Part shown: one piece after another, positions 60,701-64,000 of the stretch
Layout of the letters: every line of letters begins with the position of its first letter
Numbering within the stretch: position 1 is the stretch's first letter
NCBI GenBank assembly: GCA_001603005.1
Contig: LVAJ01000040.1
Coordinates: 38,622-102,621 of the forward strand
From: Clostridiales bacterium Firm_04
GTDB lineage: Bacteria > Bacillota > Clostridia > Oscillospirales > Ruminococcaceae
DNA length: 64,000 bases
Reading direction: 5' to 3'
The notes under the pieces: model-generated
Told to the model about the DNA's origin: nothing
Seen by the model: only the letters and a program-made list of their open reading frames with translations
Databases searched by the model: none
Position numbers and translations under genes: made by a program

Positions 60701-60801
60701 GAAATTCCAAGCGTCTTTACGAGCTTCCCAAATTCGATCGCGGTCTGTAAATCCGGATCAATTGCATTGTTCCATAAATGCCCTTGTCCTTGGATAGCCA
60801 T
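57760..60801 (-). CDS. HerA/FtsK-type ATPase with a large unassigned N-terminal half
   Basis: 1013-residue protein. The C-terminal half is a HerA/DptH/VirB4-like ATPase: Walker A GTGKSGTGKS (about residue 665), Walker B-like LTIAVDELKD (about 875), and RSIITDGRRFHTALIGATQ, the sensor strand found in HerA and DptH proteins. The N-terminal 600 residues have no signature I can name with confidence; PILAPLFSGSKWLLIALLF and VVVVDTFAADQVKKA faintly recall DUF927 primase/helicase cores, without a P-loop. It could drive DNA transfer or be the motor of a phage-defence system. No relaxase or other conjugation gene is in view. A GGGAGA site precedes the ATG. Confidence 0.7.
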   Translation of the reverse strand: MAIQGQGHLWNNAIDPDLQTAIEFGKLVKTLGISFQVRDQNLKLLAGKINSVEELFRSPAFLSRLDQSIYLGDATGTSWIKLTIKKGRIVSFSIISSIKIRWAVLYTQGRGSTDLLYVGYTAGADSKDVSTALPLTDFRPERAPKYFPHIAGETMHDSKELGKLLCFILSGFLNNPDAKSTRFLGKAQGFEKDERGKLHFCPTGQIPAELHPYLPPSLLSRQNPCSGNTCNEDMTPILAPLFSGSKWLLIALLFRVASWMQFLFAWRDVYADNVIELKPTPAIPISLLVALMTNTRYDNLDAPPVGPNIKPLRFELETVNDGAVVVVDTFAADQVKKAEKGYDLLLQDVCGAAGSSSGVHHIIALISGYADLYLPQDKCCVLDPGDTETSCSPSVFKTALKRLDANLIHRIEKGCNDGDLEKVFNSHVDEITTHIPGVIPISKRNVYIMLCTAFRMYREFYSPLFAPDFEQEIKAWLISQEQDRQSLDDLICSEFGKILNKKIADGHFRLVLKEDVTPFESGTNTIIVDRQNRRIYVEPDDSFAIARNEMQTINDTDSLTTALYALQYLPQTPKAEKSVRVTICNTDGGGHHKSYFHAIGFDLISHDNLQQFDLIDKQMFLFRRDEIPAEIFLPLVKTVDGRYAGKMLIYEAEENNIYFGTGKSGTGKSWAIAQILCMLLMLGHNVVVFDVSRTYTKAKLYRMLPREDVDKLFCFISVGVGQGHIPIDLGTLEGCKKLSDKKGVLYRLLAAALGKTDPDKAVASRKKKALQHFLSDYIRDKEETVDFTDLLSEMERDGRIDTDIIESLFDIFGEIDAIGYEPISWGKLFERGNRIIVIDLGNEVSDDTHVMLDILAASLFSWQMLHDSKFLTIAVDELKDQNLASNSPLRSIITDGRRFHTALIGATQDYFDQRHPQLDAMRQASIKSFCRPGKSADKIAQELGYDNAKDAGFNKFKAGDVIMDFDAYSKETGGNEPITLRGRVVDFVDTPLYEKFLREYGNVTQPPNDDRTV

Positions 60802-61077
60802 AAAAATCTCTCCCTAAATAATTTTGTGATAGCGGTCACAAGTGCGGTGATAAATAAAATAGAAAATTCAAAATGGTGAAAAAGCCGTTGTTTCCGCCTT
60901 TTCTGCAACCAATTTTCTTTTTCACCGCCTCGGAGGCTGCTTCAGTGTTTTTTGCATCTACGCTTCGGCCGAAGGAAGTATGCTAAATCAACATTAGCAC
61001 ACTGGCGGGGCTTTTTCAATTGGACAGGAACAGAAATTCGCAGACATTTGCAGACATATACCAACGGAGGCATGAAA

Positions 61078-62139
61078 ATGAAAATCGACTTTGGGCAGTT
61101 CATTGACGCATTCGGTAATGGCTATCGCACAATGCCCGATATTCACGATGGATTAACAGCAGAGAACGCTGTTCATAAGACTATGGTCAAGGAGACATTT
61201 TGCAGGGCATTGCTATGCGAGATCACTTCCAGCGAGGATATTGTCATATATATAAACGGCATTCGTGACGCAAAAAGCAAGCGGTCACTTTCTGCTTTTC
61301 AGTCATATTACAAAAACGGAAATAAACGCCGGTCTCTTCGCGCAATTGCTGTAGGCATCATCAATACTCAAAGCATGGATAAAAACAAGTTCAAAAGTTT
61401 TCTGGAGAATTATGTACAGCACTATAGTAAAGCGATGCTCTGTTGCAATTATCAGAAATATTTAACTGATGTGACCGAGGAAACACTGTTTAATTCAATT
61501 ACAGATGCTTTTGAGCAAATACTTGTCGTGGCTTACAATGAACCTGACAATCGACAAAAGTCGCCTGAACCTATGCGTTTTTCTGAAAGCGGCAATGAAC
61601 CTGATACATTACAGAACAACGATAGTATCATTGAACCACAATCAGATGAAATTATCGAAATACTGCAAGACGCAACCACAAAGCCTGATGAGAGGCGCAC
61701 GCCACCTATGCCTAACTCCAAGGCAGCTACTAATGACTCCGTTGTGGCAGAGTTGATTAATCAGATTAACTGCATGCTTAAAGGCCTGATAAAAACTGGC
61801 CGCAAAATTGCTAACAACCAGAGAGCTTTTGGCAGTATTAAATATCCTTCGAACCCGACACCAGAACTGTGGGATCAGCTTCAACGACAGCTTAATGAGT
61901 TAAAGTTACGTAATTCTTTACTACTCAAACAGGATTCCGGCAAACACCCAAACGTCGAGGATCTTTTCGATGCTATTATAGACCTGAAAGCAGATCATTT
62001 TGTTCTTTCTGACTTTGAATATTGTATCCTAATACCTGGAAAAGAGCAGCCTGTTCATAATGTTAAAAACCTGCTTGCCAAATTGGAATCGGAATTTCCG
62101 ACTCAACCTGACACAGAGCAAGAAACGCCTGCCCCATGA
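61078..62139 (+). CDS. Unknown protein divergent from the HerA-like ATPase
   Basis: 353-residue soluble protein; I recognise no family. An N-terminal helical domain (about 1-150, with IYINGIRDAKSKRSLSAFQ and FLENYVQHYSKAMLCCNYQ) is joined by an acidic, Pro/Ser-rich linker (about 152-225) to a C-terminal helical domain (about 225-345) ending in EYCILIPGKEQPVHNVKNLL. The two-domain, linker-joined form recalls effector or adaptor proteins of defence islands, but no catalytic motif is seen. The start at 61078 follows GGAGG by 7 bp. Codons are AT-richer than the chromosome. The 275-bp gap to the divergent ATPase gene must hold both promoters. Confidence 0.65.
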   Translation: MKIDFGQFIDAFGNGYRTMPDIHDGLTAENAVHKTMVKETFCRALLCEITSSEDIVIYINGIRDAKSKRSLSAFQSYYKNGNKRRSLRAIAVGIINTQSMDKNKFKSFLENYVQHYSKAMLCCNYQKYLTDVTEETLFNSITDAFEQILVVAYNEPDNRQKSPEPMRFSESGNEPDTLQNNDSIIEPQSDEIIEILQDATTKPDERRTPPMPNSKAATNDSVVAELINQINCMLKGLIKTGRKIANNQRAFGSIKYPSNPTPELWDQLQRQLNELKLRNSLLLKQDSGKHPNVEDLFDAIIDLKADHFVLSDFEYCILIPGKEQPVHNVKNLLAKLESEFPTQPDTEQETPAP

Positions 62140-62155
62140 CGGGGCTGGCATACTA

Positions 62156-62758
62156 TTATAATACACTGCGGTACAATCGATAGAAGCTCGACCGTGAAAT
62201 CCCCAGCTCGCGCATCGCATCGACCGGACGCATCTCACCTCGCTTCACAACCGCCATGACCTCACGCCAGTTCTCCGGCAGCGTTTTCGGAGGACGCCCG
62301 AAGCGAACATTCTTTCGTTTCGCGGCTGCGATTCCCTCACGTTGTCGGATTCGGATTTTTAGCCGCTCAGCTTCGGCGATGCTACCGAGCACTTCGATCA
62401 GGATGCTGTTGATCATCTCCTGCACCCAGAACTGCTCCTCCGGGAAATCCGTGAGGGTCGTTGGCAGGTCAAGAATCTTGACTCGGACACCCATTTCCTT
62501 GAATGCTTCTAATTCCCGCTTGACATCTGCCTTACTGCGGCTCAGGCGATCCAGCTCCTTGATGACGAGCGTATCGCCTCGGCGAAGTATCTGCCGCTTG
62601 AGATACTGATATCCCTCACGCTCGGTATCCTTGCCCGATGCTTTGTCAATGATGATATTTGCTTCCGGTACACCGAACCGTGTCAGTGCCTCGATCTGCC
62701 GGTCTTCATTCTGTTCGCGGGTAGATACCCGGGCGTAGCCGTAAATTCGATTATCCAT
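62156..62758 (-). CDS. Serine resolvase (Tn3 resolvase type)
   Basis: 200-residue small serine recombinase. Catalytic domain with the nucleophile Ser in YGYARVSTREQN, the KELDRLSRS motif and the long E helix (EAERLKIRIRQREGIAAAKRK), then a GRPPK hinge and a C-terminal helix-turn-helix (MRPVDAMRELGISRSSFYRLYR). The length and tail fit Tn3/gamma-delta resolvases. GGAG lies 5 bp before the ATG at 62758. A res-like array lies directly upstream. It is convergent with the unknown gene, 16 bp apart. Confidence 0.93.
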   Translation of the reverse strand: MDNRIYGYARVSTREQNEDRQIEALTRFGVPEANIIIDKASGKDTEREGYQYLKRQILRRGDTLVIKELDRLSRSKADVKRELEAFKEMGVRVKILDLPTTLTDFPEEQFWVQEMINSILIEVLGSIAEAERLKIRIRQREGIAAAKRKNVRFGRPPKTLPENWREVMAVVKRGEMRPVDAMRELGISRSSFYRLYRSVL

Positions 62759-62770
62759 ATGACTCCTTTC

Positions 62771-62883
62771 TGTGCCAAAAAGTGGTGGCGACATATGGGA
62801 TGTCCCAGAAGTCAAAACCGGACTTTTTGGTACACTATTCTCGATGTTTTTCGGGTGTTCCGAAAAGTATACTTTATGGCACA
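62771..62883. promoter_or_regulatory. Three-subsite res-like recombination site
   Basis: A recurring 12- to 13-bp arm, TGTGCCAAAAAGT or variants, occurs in inverted pairs. Subsite I, 62856-62883: TGTTCCGAAAAGT-AT-ACTTTATGGCACA, 28 bp with a central AT. Subsite II, 62801-62834: TGTCCCAGAAGT ... ACTTTTTGGTACA, 34 bp. Subsite III, 62771 to about 62803: TGTGCCAAAAAGT ... ACATATGGGATGT, weaker. Subsites II and III share the short overlap 62801-62803. The 28- and 34-bp lengths for I and II, and subsite III nearest the resolvase start, match the known gamma-delta res plan; binding and function are inferred. The array also covers the resolvase promoter region, so autoregulation is likely. Confidence 0.78.
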
Positions 62884-62923
62884 TGATCGCCATGTCGATT
62901 TCAGTAACGGCAGGGCGATAACA

Positions 62924-63892
62924 TTATAATTCTGCAAATGCGAGTTCCGCGCCGTAGCTCTCCGGATCGCAGAGGAACCCTTCGATCTCATCGTAACTGT
63001 AGCCCATCTCGCGCATATAGCGAATATCCTCCGGATCCACGCCATAGTACCCCGCCAGCTCGATCATGATCAGATAATCCGAATCGTCGGAGCAGTTGGT
63101 CGGAACTGCTTTTTCCCAGTTATAGAAGCTGCTGCCGAATCCGTACCATCGGTTACTATATATAGAATAATCGTCCTGCACGGTATAGCTGCTGCGGGTG
63201 ATTTTGCCGTTTAGCGCAATGCGGAGCAGCTCTCCATCAGAAATCGGGATGACTTCATACTTCGGAAACTGCGCCGGAATCTGTTTGAATGCCGCGGCCA
63301 TTATCTCCTTCGTAGACGAATACACATAAAGTCCGAGCGACGGGAAGTGGATCAGGTATAGCGGGCTGTCACCTTTCGCGAAGTAGAGATTATCCTGGCG
63401 GTCCAGAATTGTGAAAGTAAAGTATCCCCGTACCTTCTCCGCAGCATATCGCATGGAGTCAAAGGTCAGCTCTTTCTGCGATTCGATCAGCTGCACGGCA
63501 ATATAGCTGTCGGTTTCGATTTGGGTATCGGGCAGATTCAGCTGCCTGCGAAGCTGATCGTCGTTATAGAGTACACCATTGTGCGCCAACGCAAAATCTG
63601 TTGCGGCATGACCACGGAACGGATGGTTATTATAGTTAAACTTTTGATTTCCCTGGGTAGTCAACCGTGTGTGACCCATAACCGCTGCTGTTCCATGCGG
63701 AATACGAAAGTGCAGTTTATGTGCAGGCTTCGGACGTTTGAAGATCGTCAGCACATCATCTTTATTATAGGCAATGCCAGCTGCGTGATGTCCCCTCACC
63801 TCCGATGCGTTTGCAAGTGCCTGAACCAGCTTTTGCAAAATGTGCCACGGGACACGCCTGCCGTAATCCAGGAATCCGAATAATGCGCACAT
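62924..63892 (-). CDS. Class II glutamine amidotransferase, mobile-element type
   Basis: 322-residue Ntn-type glutaminase. It starts MCALFGFLDYG, so after Met removal Cys becomes the N-terminal nucleophile; RGHHAAGIAY, MGHTRLTTQG and ALAHNGVLYND are the other GATase II signatures. The glutaminase domain covers about 1-240; the last 80 residues (GFGSSFYNWEKA..., YMREMGYSYDEIEGFLCD) are unassigned, and no synthase domain follows as in PurF, AsnB or GlmS. A nearby partner may use the ammonia, or it may modify a small molecule. The ATG at 63892 overlaps the upstream stop codon (TAATG). Confidence 0.87.
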   Translation of the reverse strand: MCALFGFLDYGRRVPWHILQKLVQALANASEVRGHHAAGIAYNKDDVLTIFKRPKPAHKLHFRIPHGTAAVMGHTRLTTQGNQKFNYNNHPFRGHAATDFALAHNGVLYNDDQLRRQLNLPDTQIETDSYIAVQLIESQKELTFDSMRYAAEKVRGYFTFTILDRQDNLYFAKGDSPLYLIHFPSLGLYVYSSTKEIMAAAFKQIPAQFPKYEVIPISDGELLRIALNGKITRSSYTVQDDYSIYSNRWYGFGSSFYNWEKAVPTNCSDDSDYLIMIELAGYYGVDPEDIRYMREMGYSYDEIEGFLCDPESYGAELAFAEL

Positions 63893-63999
63893 TATCGTTC
63901 CATCCTTTCCCATGGCGATTTGTCATCGTCGGTTACCCTCAAAATCATACGGATCAGGTACCCAATGACCTGAATCGCAAACCAGATGCCGCCGATTTT
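63892..63999 (-). CDS. C-terminal end of a small membrane-type protein
   Basis: Minus-strand frame open to the window edge. The last 35 residues are a hydrophobic helix (GGIWFAIQVIGYLIRMIL) then a charged tail (RVTDDDKSPWERMER). The stop overlaps the amidotransferase start by one base, so the two are translationally coupled. I cannot identify it from this fragment. Confidence 0.65.
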   Translation of the reverse strand, partial: KIGGIWFAIQVIGYLIRMILRVTDDDKSPWERMER

Positions 64000-64000
64000 G

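Overview
The window reads as one stretch of chromosome from an anaerobic, cellulosome-bearing clostridial Firmicute, most like Ruminococcus (Oscillospiraceae, with R. champanellensis-type GC content as my best guess). The reasons are a division and cell-wall cluster with a meso-DAP-type MurE, WhiA, a SigH-like sigma factor, PPDK, textbook TTGACA/TATAAT promoters, high-GC codon use, and two secreted proteins with dockerins, one of them a GH26 mannanase. The species call is inference.

Layout. 0-8 kb: cell-wall/division cluster murE(partial)-mraY-ftsW-NUDIX-murG-murA-ftsQ-ftsZ, without murF or murD. 8-13.3 kb: a DivIVA-like coiled-coil protein, an unpaired fumarase beta subunit, a SigH-like sigma factor, a zinc-ribbon protein, a DUF1858 protein and a DUF4317 protein. 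13.3-19.3 kb (minus strand): a GNAT acetyltransferase, full-length purL and mtaB. 19.4-24 kb: a Crh-like HPr without the catalytic His, a TetM-like GTPase fused to a Rae1/YacP RNase domain, a DUF4279 protein, and a single AT-rich gene between two near-identical hairpins. 24-33 kb: ppdK, rnhA, a sugar-binding-domain/GGDEF protein in tandem with malQ, and a sialate O-acetylesterase-like enzyme.

33-40.5 kb is a seven-gene dlt-like operon behind one strong promoter: membrane transglutaminase-like protein, Asp/Glu racemase family protein, adenylation enzyme, carrier protein, MBOAT acyltransferase, SGNH-like protein whose nucleophile Ser is Cys, and a lipoprotein. It looks built to move an activated amino (or other carboxylic) acid across the membrane onto an envelope polymer. 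40.5-47 kb holds an LRR protein, dut, small membrane proteins, whiA and two zones of dispersed intergenic repeats. 47-53 kb: an ECF sigma factor with a likely membrane anti-sigma, the mannanase, a rhomboid protease and tRNA-Val.

53.6-64 kb is accessory DNA with a different, less GC-rich composition: a secreted protein with an internal dockerin, then a mobile element (tyrosine integrase, HTH regulator, 1013-residue HerA/FtsK-type ATPase, a divergent unknown protein, a serine resolvase with a three-subsite res-like site, and a class II glutamine amidotransferase). The element runs off the right edge.

The most interesting items are the GTPase-Rae1 fusion, the dlt-like operon with its Ser-to-Cys SGNH protein, the res site, and the unexplained ATPase/partner pair.
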